A DNA stretch of 64,000 bases from Magnetospirillum sp. ME-1 (GCF_002105535.1 NZ_CP015848.1:992907-1056906), one strand, 5' to 3'. Shown: positions 18,221 to 29,817, counted from the stretch's first letter. Notes: generated by a model from the sequence alone, not told the origin. Program-made: numbers and translations.

Positions 18221-18859
18221 CTACATAACCACCTCCTTGCCCTCGAAGGCGCAGAGCTCGCGCACCACGCAGGCGGGGCAGTCGGGCTTCCTGGCCTTGC
18301 AGACGTAGCGGCCGTGCAGGATCAGCCAGTGGTGGGCATGCTGCAGCCATTTGGCCGGGGTCGCCTTCATCAGCCCCGCCTCCACCGCCTCCACCGTCTT
18401 GCCCGGCGCCAGCCCGGTGCGGTTGGCAACGCGGAAGCAATGGGTATCCACGGCGATGGTGGGCTCGCCAAAGGCGATGTTGAGCACCACGTTGGCGGTC
18501 TTGCGCCCCACGCCGGGCAGGGCCTCCAGCGCGGCGCGGTCGTGGGGGACCTGGCCTCCATGCTGGCTCAGCAGACGGCGCGACAGCTCGATGACGTTCC
18601 TGGCCTTGGTCTTGTAAAGGCCGATGGTGCGGATGGCATCGCTCAGCCCCTCCTCGCCCAGGTCAACCATGGCCTGGGGCGTGTCGACGCGGGCGAACAG
18701 CGGCCGCGTCGCCTTGTTGACGCCCGCGTCGGTGGCCTGGGCGGACAGCACCACCGCCACCAGCAGGGTGTAGGGGCTGGAATACTCCAGATCGCTCTTG
18801 GGCTCGGGGTTGCGCTCGGCCAGCAGCGCGTAGAAGCGGTCGGCCTGCTTAGGGGTCAT
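18221..18859 (-). CDS. nth: Endonuclease III
   Basis: A 212-residue bifunctional DNA glycosylase/AP lyase. The helix-hairpin-helix LPGVGRKTA carries catalytic Lys120, and Asp138 lies in VDTHCFR. The [4Fe-4S] ligands C187-x6-C194-x2-C197-x5-C203 sit at the same numbers as in E. coli Nth. It removes oxidised pyrimidines in base excision repair. Its ATG overlaps the stop of the upstream phosphatase gene (ATGA). Confidence 0.97.
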   Translation of the reverse strand: MTPKQADRFYALLAERNPEPKSDLEYSSPYTLLVAVVLSAQATDAGVNKATRPLFARVDTPQAMVDLGEEGLSDAIRTIGLYKTKARNVIELSRRLLSQHGGQVPHDRAALEALPGVGRKTANVVLNIAFGEPTIAVDTHCFRVANRTGLAPGKTVEAVEAGLMKATPAKWLQHAHHWLILHGRYVCKARKPDCPACVVRELCAFEGKEVVM

Positions 18860-19632
18860 CGGTTGAGAACCTCCAGCGCCTCCGCGTGCAGGCGCCGGTC
18901 ACCGGCGGCGCAGACCCGGCCGTCGGAATGGATGGAGAGCGGCCTGCCCGACCAGTCGGTCATAATTCCCCCCGCCCCCTCGATCACCGGCACCAGGGCG
19001 GCGAAGTCGTAGGGCTTGAGCCCCGCCTCCACCACCAGATCGCAGAAGCCCGACGACAGCAGGGCGTAGGCATAGCAGTCGCAGCCGTAGCGGGGCCGCT
19101 TGCACGCCGCCGCGATGCGGTCCCAGGCGGGACGCGTCTTGTCGCAGAACAGTTCCGGCGCCGTGGTGAAGGCATAGGCGTGGGCCAGATCGGGACAGGC
19201 GCGCACCCTGGCCGGCTGGCCGTTCAAGGTGGTGGGGCGGCCCGCAGCCCCCAGCCAGCGCTCGTTGGTGAAGGCCTGGTCGATGACCCCCAGGATCGGC
19301 GTGCCGTTACGGGCCAGGCTGATCAGGGTGCCGAAGCTGGGCTTGCCGGTGATGAAGGCCGCCGTGCCGTCGATGGGGTCTAAGACCCAGACGTATTCGG
19401 CGTCGCAATTCTCGCGCCCGTGCTCCTCGCCCAGGATGCCGTGGGAGGGGACCTCGGCGGCCAGGATGGCGCGCATGGCGGCCTCCACCTCGCGGTCGGC
19501 GATGGTCACCGGGCTGGCATCGGCCTTGTCGTCCACCGCGACGGGCGTGCGGAAGTACTTGGCGACCACCGGGCGGGCGGCGTCGGCCAGCTTTTCGGCC
19601 AGGGCGATGAATTCGGGGGCGCAGGCGGTCAT
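18856..19632 (-). CDS. hisN: Inositol-monophosphatase-family phosphatase, probable histidinol phosphatase
   Basis: A 258-residue Mg-dependent phosphatase with the IMPase motifs GEEHG (about 95), WVLDPIDGTAAF (about 110-121) and the C-terminal YDFAALVPVIEGAGG. The GTAAFITGKPSFGTLISL context and overall length favour the HisN-type histidinol-phosphate phosphatase of alphaproteobacteria and actinobacteria over SuhB, but this is a judgement from family style. The start at 19632 is the Met of MTACAPEF; the frame continues upstream only into the kdsB promoter. It is coupled to nth and divergent from kdsB. Confidence 0.82.
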   Translation of the reverse strand: MTACAPEFIALAEKLADAARPVVAKYFRTPVAVDDKADASPVTIADREVEAAMRAILAAEVPSHGILGEEHGRENCDAEYVWVLDPIDGTAAFITGKPSFGTLISLARNGTPILGVIDQAFTNERWLGAAGRPTTLNGQPARVRACPDLAHAYAFTTAPELFCDKTRPAWDRIAAACKRPRYGCDCYAYALLSSGFCDLVVEAGLKPYDFAALVPVIEGAGGIMTDWSGRPLSIHSDGRVCAAGDRRLHAEALEVLNR

Positions 19633-19730
19633 GGTGTCATTTTTTCCGTGCCGTTGAAGCCGCCCGAGTGTGGCGCGAAACGGCCGTTGTGGATAGGGTG
19701 TAGGCGCAATCTTCCTTATGGAACCCCACC

Positions 19731-20471
19731 ATGGCCGCACTGACCCCCATCATCGTCATTCCCGCCCGTATGCACGCCACCCGCCTGCCCGGCAAGCCGC
19801 TGGCCGACATCCATGGCCTGCCGATGATCGTCCAGGTGTGGCGCCGCTCCATGGAGGCCGGGCTGGGGCCGGTGGTGGTGGCCTGCGCCGAGAAGGAGAT
19901 CCTCGATGCCGTCGAGGCCCATGGCGGCAAGGCGGTGCTGACCGACCCCGACCACCCTTCCGGCTCGGACCGGGTGTGGGAGGCGGTGTGCAAGGTGGAC
20001 CCGGCGGGCAAGTACGACGCGGTGGTCAACGTCCAGGGCGACCTGCCCACCCTGGACCCGGCGGTGGTGCGCGACGTCTTCGCCCCCCTGGCCGAGCCGG
20101 GCGTCGATCTCTCCACCCTGATCGCCGAGATCACGGTGGAGGAGGAGCGGACCAACCCCAACGTGGTCAAGGCGGTGGTGGGCCTGGCGCCGGGACAAAG
20201 GGTGGGCCGCGCGCTGTATTTCAGCCGTGCCACCGTGCCGGCCAACGACGGGCCGCACTACCACCATATCGGGCTCTACGCCTATCGCCGGGCGGCGCTG
20301 GAGCGCTTCGTCGGCCTGCCCCAGGGCGTGCTGGAGAGGCGCGAAAAGCTGGAGCAGCTGCGCGCCCTGGAAAACGGCATGCGCATCGATTGCGCCTTGG
20401 TTGACACGGTTCCGCTGGGTGTCGATACTCCCGCCGACCTCGAACGGGCGCGCGCCCTGCTGAAAGCCTGA
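19731..20471 (+). CDS. kdsB: 3-deoxy-manno-octulosonate cytidylyltransferase
   Basis: A 246-residue CMP-Kdo synthetase: [16 protein letters not shown] (nucleotide-binding N-terminus), then [27 protein letters not shown] (metal Asp region) and YFSRATVP with [17 protein letters not shown]. It activates Kdo for lipopolysaccharide inner-core synthesis, which marks the organism as Gram-negative. It is eight bases upstream of pheA on the same strand. Confidence 0.96.
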   Translation: MAALTPIIVIPARMHATRLPGKPLADIHGLPMIVQVWRRSMEAGLGPVVVACAEKEILDAVEAHGGKAVLTDPDHPSGSDRVWEAVCKVDPAGKYDAVVNVQGDLPTLDPAVVRDVFAPLAEPGVDLSTLIAEITVEEERTNPNVVKAVVGLAPGQRVGRALYFSRATVPANDGPHYHHIGLYAYRRAALERFVGLPQGVLERREKLEQLRALENGMRIDCALVDTVPLGVDTPADLERARALLKA

Positions 20472-20479
20472 GCCTTCCC

Positions 20480-21367
20480 ATGACCGACGCCCCTCATCCC
20501 GAGACCGCCCCCCATCCCGAGACCGCCATCGCCTTCCAGGGCGAGCCCGGCGCCTATTCGCATCTGGCCTGCCGCAACGCCTATCCCGGCATGCAGCCGC
20601 TGCCCTGCGCCACCTTCGAGGACACCTTCGCCTCGGTGCGGGAAGGCCGCGCCCGCTACGCCATGATCCCCATCGAGAATTCGGTGGCGGGCCGCGTGGC
20701 CGACGTGCATCACCTGATGCCCTATGCCGGCCTGCACATCATCGCCGAGCATTTCGAGCGCATCAGCCACCACCTGCTGGCGGTCAAGGGCGCCACGCTG
20801 GACACCATCAAATCGGTCAAAAGCCACGTCCACGCCCTGGGCCAGTGCCGCAACCTGATCGGCCAGATGGGGCTGAAGGTGATCGTCGGGTCCGACACCG
20901 CCGGCTCGGCCGCCGAGGTGGCCCAGAAGGGCGACCCGACGCTGGCCGCCATCGCCTCGGAACTGGCGGCCGAGGCCTATGGCCTGGTGTCGCTGAAGGC
21001 CGGCATCGAGGATGCCGAGCACAACACCACCCGCTTCGTGGTGCTGGCCCGCGAGGCGCTCGAGCCCAATCCCAACCTGCCTTGCGTCACCACCTTCGTG
21101 TTCCGGGTGCGCAACCGCCCCGCCGCGCTGTACAAGGCCATGGGCGGCTTCGCCACCAACGGCATCAACATGACCCGGCTGGAAAGCTACATGGTGGGCG
21201 GCGAGTTCGCCGCCACCCAGTTCTTCGCCGACGTGGAGGGCCACCCCACCCAGCGCAGCCTGCGCCTGGCGCTGGAGGAACTGGACTTCTTCAGCCACGA
21301 AGTGCGGATTCTCGGCGTCTATCCCCGCCATCCCTTCCGCATGAAGGCCGCCGCCGGGGCGGAATAG
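20480..21367 (+). CDS. pheA: Prephenate dehydratase
   Basis: A 295-residue monofunctional enzyme. The PDT domain (about 16-195) has FQGEPGAYSHLA, PIENSVAGRV and the catalytic-site HNTTRFVVL (TRF at 184-186). A C-terminal ACT domain (about 203-280) has GINMTRLESYMVGGEFAATQF, probably the phenylalanine-feedback site. It converts prephenate to phenylpyruvate. The extreme N-terminus has an exact PHPETA-PHPETA duplication (residues 6-17) just before the conserved domain; the first few codons could be dispensable. Confidence 0.95.
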   Translation: MTDAPHPETAPHPETAIAFQGEPGAYSHLACRNAYPGMQPLPCATFEDTFASVREGRARYAMIPIENSVAGRVADVHHLMPYAGLHIIAEHFERISHHLLAVKGATLDTIKSVKSHVHALGQCRNLIGQMGLKVIVGSDTAGSAAEVAQKGDPTLAAIASELAAEAYGLVSLKAGIEDAEHNTTRFVVLAREALEPNPNLPCVTTFVFRVRNRPAALYKAMGGFATNGINMTRLESYMVGGEFAATQFFADVEGHPTQRSLRLALEELDFFSHEVRILGVYPRHPFRMKAAAGAE

Positions 21368-21368
21368 C

Positions 21369-21659
21369 TCAAAGCCCGTCCAGAATCACCACGGTGCGCC
21401 GCGCCGAGGCGCGGCTGATCTTGACGATCTCCTGGTATTCCGGGCTGTCCAGGCACGCCTTGGCCGTTTCGACATCGGGAAAGCGCATCAGCACCATGCG
21501 GGTGGGCGACCACAGATCGGTCTCGCGCAGCGTCAGCTCACCGCCCCGGGCCAGATACTCGCCGCCCCAACGCTCGATATGGGGGCGGGCCTTGGCCTTG
21601 TATTCCTCGTAGGCATCGGGATCGTCCAACTGGGTGTCGACGATCAGATAGGCGGGCAT
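21369..21659 (-). CDS. DUF1330 family protein
   Basis: A 96-residue dimeric alpha/beta-barrel-like protein of the DUF1330 family: MPAYLIVDTQLDDPDAYEEY, KARPHIERWGGEYLARGG, MVLMRFPDVETAKACLDSPEY. No catalytic motif is established for this family. It is convergent with pheA (1-bp gap). It lies downstream of nirS on the same strand, but a hairpin separates them. Confidence 0.88.
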   Translation of the reverse strand: MPAYLIVDTQLDDPDAYEEYKAKARPHIERWGGEYLARGGELTLRETDLWSPTRMVLMRFPDVETAKACLDSPEYQEIVKISRASARRTVVILDGL

Positions 21660-21686
21660 GGCTGTTCTCTCCCCTGAAACGGCAAA

Positions 21687-21716
21687 GGGCGGCTCCCCCC
21701 ATTTGGAGAGCCGCCC
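21687..21716 (-). terminator. Terminator after nirS
   Basis: GGGCGGCTC (21687-21695) pairs with GAGCCGCCC (21708-21716). It lies 23 bp past the nirS stop, between it and the DUF1330 start. Confidence 0.7.
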
Positions 21717-21739
21717 CGCCCGGTTTCAAGGGACTTTTA

Positions 21740-23464
<1,725 letters not shown>

Positions 23465-23538
23465 TCATAGTCACCGGCAATCCCGGCGGGGGAGACCTTA
23501 TTCGCCATGCGGGAATGAATCAAGCAAACGATAAGTAT

Positions 23539-23552
23539 TTGATTAACGTCAA
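23539..23552. promoter_or_regulatory. FNR/Dnr-type box upstream of nirS
   Basis: TTGAT-TAAC-GTCAA differs by one base from the TTGAT-N4-ATCAA anaerobox and lies 93 bp before the nirS ATG in an AT-rich stretch. Position and half-sites fit activation by an FNR/Dnr-family regulator. Confidence 0.7.
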
Positions 23553-23715
23553 ATGATAAATGTCAATACACCACTAAATGACCCTAAAGTAACCATATCT
23601 AATTATAGTCATTCCATATTGATATTCATCACATGAATTCATCTCTGACCCGACAGGAATCAGCCGCCATCCGGCTCCTGCGATTCGTTCCGGTGCAGTT
23701 CTTGATGTTTATCAG

Positions 23716-23729
23716 TTGATTTCTGTCAA
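23716..23729. promoter_or_regulatory. Second FNR-type box
   Basis: TTGAT-TTCT-GTCAA has exactly the same half-sites as the box at 23539. It lies 270 bp before nirS and 77 bp past the chemoreceptor's stop, so it may be an upstream nirS site or chance. Confidence 0.4.
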
Positions 23730-23740
23730 GGGCGACCACC

Positions 23741-23767
23741 CCCTCCCCGCATCGGCCGCGGAGAGGG
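23741..23767 (-). terminator. Hairpin after the chemoreceptor gene
   Basis: CCCTCCCCGC (23741-23750) pairs with GCGGAGAGGG (23758-23767), 9 of 10 positions, in the 359-bp gap between the chemoreceptor end and the nirS start. It is a possible terminator without a T-run. The rest of the gap is AT-rich promoter DNA. Confidence 0.45.
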
Positions 23768-23805
23768 ATATGACGACGGGGGCAGGGCCGAACGCCCGCC
23801 CGGGA

Positions 23806-25488
23806 TCATCCCTTCCGTATGCCGGCGATGAAGGCGCTGACCTCGCCCATCAGGTCGTCGGTGCGGCGCGCCACGCCGTCCGCCTGACCCAGCACCAGGG
23901 CGGCGGCGTCGCCGGCCTGGGTGGCGGCGGCGGAGACGCGGCCGACGCTGCCCACCACCTCCTCGGTGCCGCCCACCGCGCGTCCGACGCTGTCGGCGAT
24001 GCGCTGCGTGGTGCTCTGCTGCTCGGCCACCGCCTGGGTGATGGAGTCCACCGCCCGGCTGATCTCGCCGATGGTGCGCACGATGTCGCCGATGGCCGAC
24101 ACCGCCTCGTCGGTGGCGGCCTGGACCTGGGCGATCTGCGACGAGATCTCGTCGGTGGCCGTGGCGGTCTGGTTGGCGAGGTTCTTGACCTCGCCCGCCA
24201 CCACGGCGAAGCCCTTGCCCGCCTCGCCGGCACGGGCCGCCTCGATGGTGGCGTTCAAGGCCAGCAGGTTGGTCTGCTTGGCGATGGTGGTGATCAGTTC
24301 CACCACCTGGCCGATGCGCCCGGCGGCGCTGGCCAGTCCGGCGACGTTGGCCGAGGCCCGCTCGGCCTTGCCCACCGCCTCGGCGGTGGTGGTGGAGGAC
24401 GCCGCCACCTGCCGCTCGATGGCGGCGATGGAATGGGTCAGGTCCAGGGCCGCCTCGGCCACCTGCCGCACGTTGTCGGATGCGGTGCCGGCGGCGCCTT
24501 GGGCCGCACCGGCCTGTCCCGAGGCCTCGGCCGCCACTCCCGACATGGACTGGGCGGCGCGGTTCATCTCGGCCGCCGCCTCGGACAGCCGGGTCATGAC
24601 GGTGGTGACCTTCTCCTCGAATTCGGAGGCGAGCGCCAGACGGGATTCGCGCCGCTCCACCGAGGCGCGGGAATCGGCCTGCCGGCGTTCCTCGGCCAAT
24701 TGCCCCATCTGGCGGCCGTTCTCGGCGAAGACGTCCAGGGTGCGGGCCATGGCGCCGATCTCGTCCTTGCGCTCGCCGCCCGGCACCGATACCCCGTAAT
24801 CGCCGGTGGCCATGGTGGCCATGCAGGCCCGCAACGCCTCCAGCGGCCGGGTCAGGGAACGGGTCACGCGAAAGGCCAGCCACAGGCCGAACACCGCGCA
24901 GGCCAGGAACGACGCCAGCAGGGAGAAGCCGGCGCTTTGCTGCTCGCTTTCGGCACGCTCGCGGAAACGGGCGGCGTCCTCGGCGGCCAGCGCGATGGCC
25001 GAGGCCATCAGCCCCTGGATCACCTCGGCCTGCCTGGCCGCCGCCCCCTTGGTCAGGTCGGCGGCCTCGACGCTGCGCCCCTGCTTCATCATCTCGACGA
25101 TCTCGGCGCGGATGGGCTTCCACGCCGCCAGGGCCTTGCCCAGCTGGTCGAACACGGCGCGGTCGGCCAGGAAGCGCTCGCGCGCCGCCTCCAGCTTCTT
25201 CACCACCTTGCCTTCCGCCGCGTCGATGGCGGCCTCGGCCTTGGCGATGTCGCTGTCCTCGAAGGCGAGCGCCAGGTCCTTCATGGCCCGGTGCATGGCG
25301 ATGATGCCGCCATCGGCCTCGGACAAGGCCGTCGAGACGGTGAAGGGGTGACGGTACAGCAGCTCGGTATGCCCGGAAATGGACCGCAGCTGCAGACTGG
25401 AAAACAGGCCGAGCGCCCCGGTGACGGCGATCATCAGCCCGAACCCGGCGAACAGACGCACGCCGATTCTCACATCTGCCAGACGCAT
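23806..25488 (-). CDS. Methyl-accepting chemotaxis protein
   Basis: A 560-residue transmembrane receptor. TM1 is at about 10-30 ([21 protein letters not shown]), followed by a helical periplasmic sensor of about 160 residues that looks like a four-helix bundle, TM2 at about 192-212, HAMP at about 212-265, and a cytoplasmic signalling domain. The hairpin tip is [20 protein letters not shown], which binds CheA/CheW. The start at 25488 (MRLADVRIG) has GGGAGGAG just upstream. The ligand is unknown. It is a single gene whose only neighbour on the upstream side is the TetR gene. Confidence 0.95.
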   Translation of the reverse strand: MRLADVRIGVRLFAGFGLMIAVTGALGLFSSLQLRSISGHTELLYRHPFTVSTALSEADGGIIAMHRAMKDLALAFEDSDIAKAEAAIDAAEGKVVKKLEAARERFLADRAVFDQLGKALAAWKPIRAEIVEMMKQGRSVEAADLTKGAAARQAEVIQGLMASAIALAAEDAARFRERAESEQQSAGFSLLASFLACAVFGLWLAFRVTRSLTRPLEALRACMATMATGDYGVSVPGGERKDEIGAMARTLDVFAENGRQMGQLAEERRQADSRASVERRESRLALASEFEEKVTTVMTRLSEAAAEMNRAAQSMSGVAAEASGQAGAAQGAAGTASDNVRQVAEAALDLTHSIAAIERQVAASSTTTAEAVGKAERASANVAGLASAAGRIGQVVELITTIAKQTNLLALNATIEAARAGEAGKGFAVVAGEVKNLANQTATATDEISSQIAQVQAATDEAVSAIGDIVRTIGEISRAVDSITQAVAEQQSTTQRIADSVGRAVGGTEEVVGSVGRVSAAATQAGDAAALVLGQADGVARRTDDLMGEVSAFIAGIRKG

Positions 25489-25681
25489 GACTCCTCCCTT
25501 TCCCGCCCGGACGCGCCGGCGGGCCATGAAGCCTGATTCCCGTTTGCTCTCTTCGGCCGTCCCTGGTTGATCCGGGCGGCATCGTTGCATATGTTGTTAC
25601 ATATAACTGTTGCTTATAACAACAATAATATGGCGCACTATCCCTCGGAGGGATGTATCACGTCGAAGGAATTAGGGAGTT

Positions 25682-26302
25682 CTACCGCGTGCCGTAGGCG
25701 CGCAGCAGGGTCCGGACCGCCGCGGCGACGGTGTCGGCCAGGGGGCGGCCCGCCGGCAGCCCCAGCAGGGCGCGGTGATAGGTTTCGGCCCGCAGCATGC
25801 CGATGAACTGATCGGCGATCACCATGGGGTCCACCCCGGCCGCCAGTTCGCCCCGCTCCTGCAGCCGGACCACCGAGGCGGAGATGGCCGCCTTGCCCCG
25901 GGTCGGGCCGGTGTCGTAGAAGGCCTGGGCCAGTTCCGGGGTGCGGGCCGATTCCGCCACCACCACCCGGTAGAGCGCCAGGGCGTCGGGCGTCATCAGC
26001 AGGGTCAGCAGCCGCTCGCCATAGGTGGTGAAGGTCCGGGCCGCGTCAAAGCTGTCGTCGGGGGCGGCGAAGACGAAGGACGCCTCGCAGCGGCGGTGCA
26101 TGATGGCGGCGAACAGCTGGTCCTTGCCCTCGAAATGGGCGTAGATGGTCGCCTTGGAGACGCCGGCGCGGGCGGCCACCGCATCCATGCTGGTGGCGGC
26201 ATAGCCCTCGTCCAGGAACAGGCGCTGGGCGGCGTCGAGAATGGCCTCGCGCTTGGCCGAGGGCTTGGATCGGGTCCGGGTTTTGGGGCTGGCGGCTTCC
26301 AT
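25682..26302 (-). CDS. TetR/AcrR-family transcriptional regulator
   Basis: A 206-residue repressor. The N-terminal HTH (about 20-66) is KREAILDAAQRLFLDEGYAATSMDAVAARAGVSKATIYAHFEGKDQLF, a clear TetR signature. The C-terminal ligand domain resembles TetR_C of AcrR-like regulators. The start is ATG at 26302. Six bases upstream a 10-bp inverted repeat is the likely operator, so autorepression is probable. No divergent target gene adjoins (the next gene upstream is the 3' end of addA), so its other targets are elsewhere. Confidence 0.92.
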   Translation of the reverse strand: MEAASPKTRTRSKPSAKREAILDAAQRLFLDEGYAATSMDAVAARAGVSKATIYAHFEGKDQLFAAIMHRRCEASFVFAAPDDSFDAARTFTTYGERLLTLLMTPDALALYRVVVAESARTPELAQAFYDTGPTRGKAAISASVVRLQERGELAAGVDPMVIADQFIGMLRAETYHRALLGLPAGRPLADTVAAAVRTLLRAYGTR

Positions 26303-26307
26303 GGACA

Positions 26308-26333
26308 AAAACTAAACCACCCAGTTCAGTTTT
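26308..26333. promoter_or_regulatory. Probable TetR operator
   Basis: AAAACTAAAC (26308-26317) and GTTCAGTTTT (26324-26333) pair at 9 of 10 positions around CACCCA. The site abuts the TetR start codon, as expected for an autoregulated TetR-family gene. Confidence 0.7.
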
Positions 26334-26352
26334 GGGAAGAGAAAAGTTGGGG

Positions 26353-29300
26353 CTATTCCACCAGCCCGGCCAGGGCGTCGTCGAGACGGGCGGGTTCGAT
26401 CTCGGTCAGGCGGGGACCATCGGTCCACACCAGCACGCAGCGCACCCGGTGGCGGGGATAGATGCAGGCCAGCGCCAGACGATAGGCGGCCATCTGCCGC
26501 ACGTAAAGCTCCGGCACCTCGTCGGCGCTGGCGGGGGGGCGGCGGTTGGTCTTGTAATCGGCGACGATCACCTCGGTCTCGCTCACGCTCAGCCGGTCGA
26601 CCCGGCCCGAGACCACCCGGTTGCCGATCCGCCCGACCAGCGGCACCTCGGCGCGCGAGCCGGGACCGAACAGCACCCCCAGCCCCGGATGGTCGAGGAT
26701 GTCGGAAACCTCGTTGGCGATGCCCAGGCGTTCGGCGGTCTCCAGGCCGAAGGACGGACGCGACAGGAAGCGCAGCATGGCCCGCGAGCGCTCCGATGGC
26801 GGCAGATCGGGCATGGTCTGCAGCAGCCGGTGGATCAGCTTGCCCCGCTGCCAGCGCGGGCGTCCGTCCAGTTCGGCCAGGGGCGAACGCACGGGAGGCT
26901 CTTCTCCTTCGGGCCGCGAGGGGGCCAGGGGGCGGGGCGGCACCGGCTCGGCCTCGGCCGGCACCAGCGCCCAGTCTGGCAGGGCCTCGGGCGGGCGCTC
27001 CCCCGGCCCGGCGGCCCGGCCCTTTTCCACGGGAGCGCTCTGGGCATTGGCCAGGACCAGCACCGGCCCGTCCGCCGTCTCGCCGCTTCCGGCCAGGAAG
27101 GGATCGGCGAATTCGAGGGCGGTGGGCGCCAGGGCGTCACTCACCAAAGCGTGCCAGCAGGTCTCGGGCGCCGCCTTCAGGCCGCGCCAGCCGCAGACCA
27201 CCAGCCGGTCCTCGGCCCGTGTCATGGCGACATAGAGCAGGCGGCGGTATTCCCGCTCGCGCGCCGATTTGCGGGCTTGCGAGCCCTGGCGGCAGACGGC
27301 ATCCATGTCCTCGGCCCGGGGTGGCCAGGCGGGCAGTTCGTCCTCGCCGTCGCCCAGCCACAGCAGCCGGGACGAGCGGGTCGGCACCTGCATGGTGTCG
27401 GGCAGGAAGACGATGGGAGCCTGCAGACCCTTGGAGCCGTGCACGGTCATGATGCACACCGCGTCGCGCCCTCCTTGCTCCAGGTCGCGCTTGATCTCCA
27501 GCGCGCCCGCCTCCAGCCAGTGGAGGAAGCCCTGCAGCGACGGCGGATGGGCGCGCTCGAAGGCGAGGGTCAGCGCCATGAACTCGTCGATGGCATCCTC
27601 GGCCTCGAGACCCAGGCGGGCCAGCAGGCGCTTGCGCCCGCCCAGCGGACCCAGGACCCGGGCGTAAAGGGTGTGGGGCGAGACACGGTCGGCCTGGGCC
27701 AGCAGGTCCGACAGCCGGCGAAAGGCGGATTCGAACACGCCGCCCTCGTCGGCCACGCCCTGGCGCAGCGCCTCCCACAACCCCACATCCCGGCCGCGAT
27801 GATGGGCCAGGGTGAACAGCTGTTCCTCGGAGAGGCCCACCAGCGGTCCCTTCAGCACGGTGGCCAGCGTCAGGTCGTCGTCGGGCAGAGCCAAGAAGTT
27901 GCCCAGCGCCATCAAATCCATCACCGCCATCTGCTCGGTCAGCACCATGCGGTCGGCGCCGGCGACCTCGACCTTGCGGGTCTTCAGCTCGCGCACCAGA
28001 TCCTCGACGAAACCGCCCCGGCGGCGCACCAGCACCAGCACGTCGCCGGCCCGCACCGGGCGGCCCTTGGAGTCCAGAATCTCGCCGTCGATCATGGCGC
28101 GGATGCGCGCGGCCACCAGCCGGGCCAGCCGGGTACGGGGCGAATCGCCCCTGATGCGCTCCACCGGCGGCTTCCAGGCCGGCGCCTCGTCGGCGGGACG
28201 CGGTTCCACGGCGGGCCACACCTCCACCCGCCCGGCCTGTCCCGAACGGTGGGGCAGATGGGTGATGTCCTCGTCCCCGGCCACCCCGTCGCGGCCCGGC
28301 CGGCCCGGGGCGAACACGGCGTTGACCGCGTCCAGCACGGCGGGCGCCGAGCGGAAGGACAGGTTGAGCGCCACCTCGTCCCAGGTTCCCCCGGCGGCGG
28401 GCACATGGGCGGCGAAGGCCTCGCGCATGCGCTCGAACTCGCGCGGATCGGCGCGCTGGAAGGAATAGATGGACTGCTTGGCATCCCCCACCGCGAAGAC
28501 GGTGCGAAGCGTCTCGCGCGCGCCCCTTCCGGCGAAGAATTCCTCGGTCAGCTTCTCCACCACCGCCCACTGGTCGGGGTTGGTGTCCTGGGCCTCGTCG
28601 ATCAGCACGTGGTCGATGCCGCCGTCCAGTTTGAAGAGCACCCAGGGCGCCACGCCAGGCCGGGCCAGCAGGTCGCGGGCGCTCAAGATCAGATCGTCGT
28701 AATCCATCAGGGCACGGACGGCCTTGGCCCGGCGATAAGACTCGAGCAGCGCGCCGCCCAGCGTCAGCAGCGCTCCCGTCGCCTCCAGGATGCGGGCGGC
28801 CTTCAGCTTCTCACCCAGGCGGAGCAGCCGCTCGGCCTCGGTCAGCATGGCCGCCTCCACGCCGGGGAAGCCGTCGCGCACCGCCTTGGTGGCCAGGGTC
28901 TTGCGGATGGTGCCCTCGGCCGTCAGGAACTGGGCGGACCACAGCGCGAAGCCGTCCTGCCGCCCCGCCGGATCGGCCAGCCAACGGGCCATGGCCTCGC
29001 CGCGTTTGGCGTCGGAGTCCGAACCGGTCAGCAAAGCGGACACGGCGGCGCGCAAGGACTCGCCGTCGAAATGAGCCTCGTCCGCCGCCCAGGCCAGCAG
29101 GGAGTCCGGCGTGTCGCCGTCGTCCAGCCCCAGCCGGGTGCGAAGCGCCGCCAGGGCGCCGTCCACTCCGCCGTGGCGGTCGAACAGCCGCTCGAGGCGT
29201 CCGCGCTCGGCGGTGAGCTCCCCCATCAGCTCGGGAAAGGCGGTTTCATGCACCCGGCCGGTCACCAGGGCCAGGGCGCGGCCCAGTTCGCCATCGCCTT

Positions 29301-29817
29301 GCCGTGCGCTGGCCAGCACCTCCAGCTTGGCGGCCTCCAGCAATTCGCCGGCGTCGCGGTCGTCCATCACCTGGAAGTGCGGCGCGATGCCGGCCTCCAA
29401 GGGGAAACGGCGTAGCAGCGACTGGCAGAAGGCGTGGATGGTCTCCATGTGCATGCCGCCCGGCGCGTCCAGCAGCGCGGCGAACAGCCTGCGCGCCCCG
29501 GTCATCTCGTCGTCCGAGGGCAGGCGGCCCAGCAGGCGCTCCAGATCCCCGGCCAAGTCCTCATCTTGCGCCGTCGCCCACTGGCCCAGCCGCCCGGCGA
29601 TGCGGTTGGACATCTCGGCGGCGGCGGCCTTGGTGAAGGTCAGGCACAGGATCTTGTGAGGCGGCGTGCCGGCCAGCAGCAGGGTCAGCACCCGGTCGGT
29701 CAGCACCTTGGTCTTGCCGGTGCCGGCGCTGGCCGCCACCCAGACGCTGGCTTTGGCGTCGGCGGCGCGGCGCTGCCGCCGGTCGGCGTCGAGAGAAAGC
29801 GCCGAGGCGTCCGTCAT
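26353..29817 (-). CDS. addA: Double-strand break repair helicase-nuclease AddA
   Basis: A 1154-residue UvrD-like helicase of the alphaproteobacterial AddA type. Walker A is AASAGTGKTKVL (about 28-39). Further helicase motifs are DYDDLILSARDLL, the DEAQDTNPDQW Walker B region, VGDAKQSIYSFQRADP, and VHGSKGLQAPIVFLPD. The C-terminal PD-(D/E)XK nuclease has GRVDRLS (Asp about 1074) and VADYKT (Asp 1087, Lys 1089). It resects DNA ends with AddB, but no addB is adjacent. It is translationally coupled to moxR (ATGA overlap), not to addB as in many relatives. Confidence 0.95.
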   Translation of the reverse strand: MTDASALSLDADRRQRRAADAKASVWVAASAGTGKTKVLTDRVLTLLLAGTPPHKILCLTFTKAAAAEMSNRIAGRLGQWATAQDEDLAGDLERLLGRLPSDDEMTGARRLFAALLDAPGGMHMETIHAFCQSLLRRFPLEAGIAPHFQVMDDRDAGELLEAAKLEVLASARQGDGELGRALALVTGRVHETAFPELMGELTAERGRLERLFDRHGGVDGALAALRTRLGLDDGDTPDSLLAWAADEAHFDGESLRAAVSALLTGSDSDAKRGEAMARWLADPAGRQDGFALWSAQFLTAEGTIRKTLATKAVRDGFPGVEAAMLTEAERLLRLGEKLKAARILEATGALLTLGGALLESYRRAKAVRALMDYDDLILSARDLLARPGVAPWVLFKLDGGIDHVLIDEAQDTNPDQWAVVEKLTEEFFAGRGARETLRTVFAVGDAKQSIYSFQRADPREFERMREAFAAHVPAAGGTWDEVALNLSFRSAPAVLDAVNAVFAPGRPGRDGVAGDEDITHLPHRSGQAGRVEVWPAVEPRPADEAPAWKPPVERIRGDSPRTRLARLVAARIRAMIDGEILDSKGRPVRAGDVLVLVRRRGGFVEDLVRELKTRKVEVAGADRMVLTEQMAVMDLMALGNFLALPDDDLTLATVLKGPLVGLSEEQLFTLAHHRGRDVGLWEALRQGVADEGGVFESAFRRLSDLLAQADRVSPHTLYARVLGPLGGRKRLLARLGLEAEDAIDEFMALTLAFERAHPPSLQGFLHWLEAGALEIKRDLEQGGRDAVCIMTVHGSKGLQAPIVFLPDTMQVPTRSSRLLWLGDGEDELPAWPPRAEDMDAVCRQGSQARKSAREREYRRLLYVAMTRAEDRLVVCGWRGLKAAPETCWHALVSDALAPTALEFADPFLAGSGETADGPVLVLANAQSAPVEKGRAAGPGERPPEALPDWALVPAEAEPVPPRPLAPSRPEGEEPPVRSPLAELDGRPRWQRGKLIHRLLQTMPDLPPSERSRAMLRFLSRPSFGLETAERLGIANEVSDILDHPGLGVLFGPGSRAEVPLVGRIGNRVVSGRVDRLSVSETEVIVADYKTNRRPPASADEVPELYVRQMAAYRLALACIYPRHRVRCVLVWTDGPRLTEIEPARLDDALAGLVE

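Noticed and set aside
20221..21331. Long minus-strand frames opposite kdsB and pheA
   Set aside because: Gly/His/Gln-rich shadows; both plus-strand genes have complete family motifs.
26332..29415. A 1027-codon plus-strand frame opposite addA
   Set aside because: Antisense shadow of addA with shadow composition (GHQ-rich); the minus strand has clear helicase and nuclease motifs.
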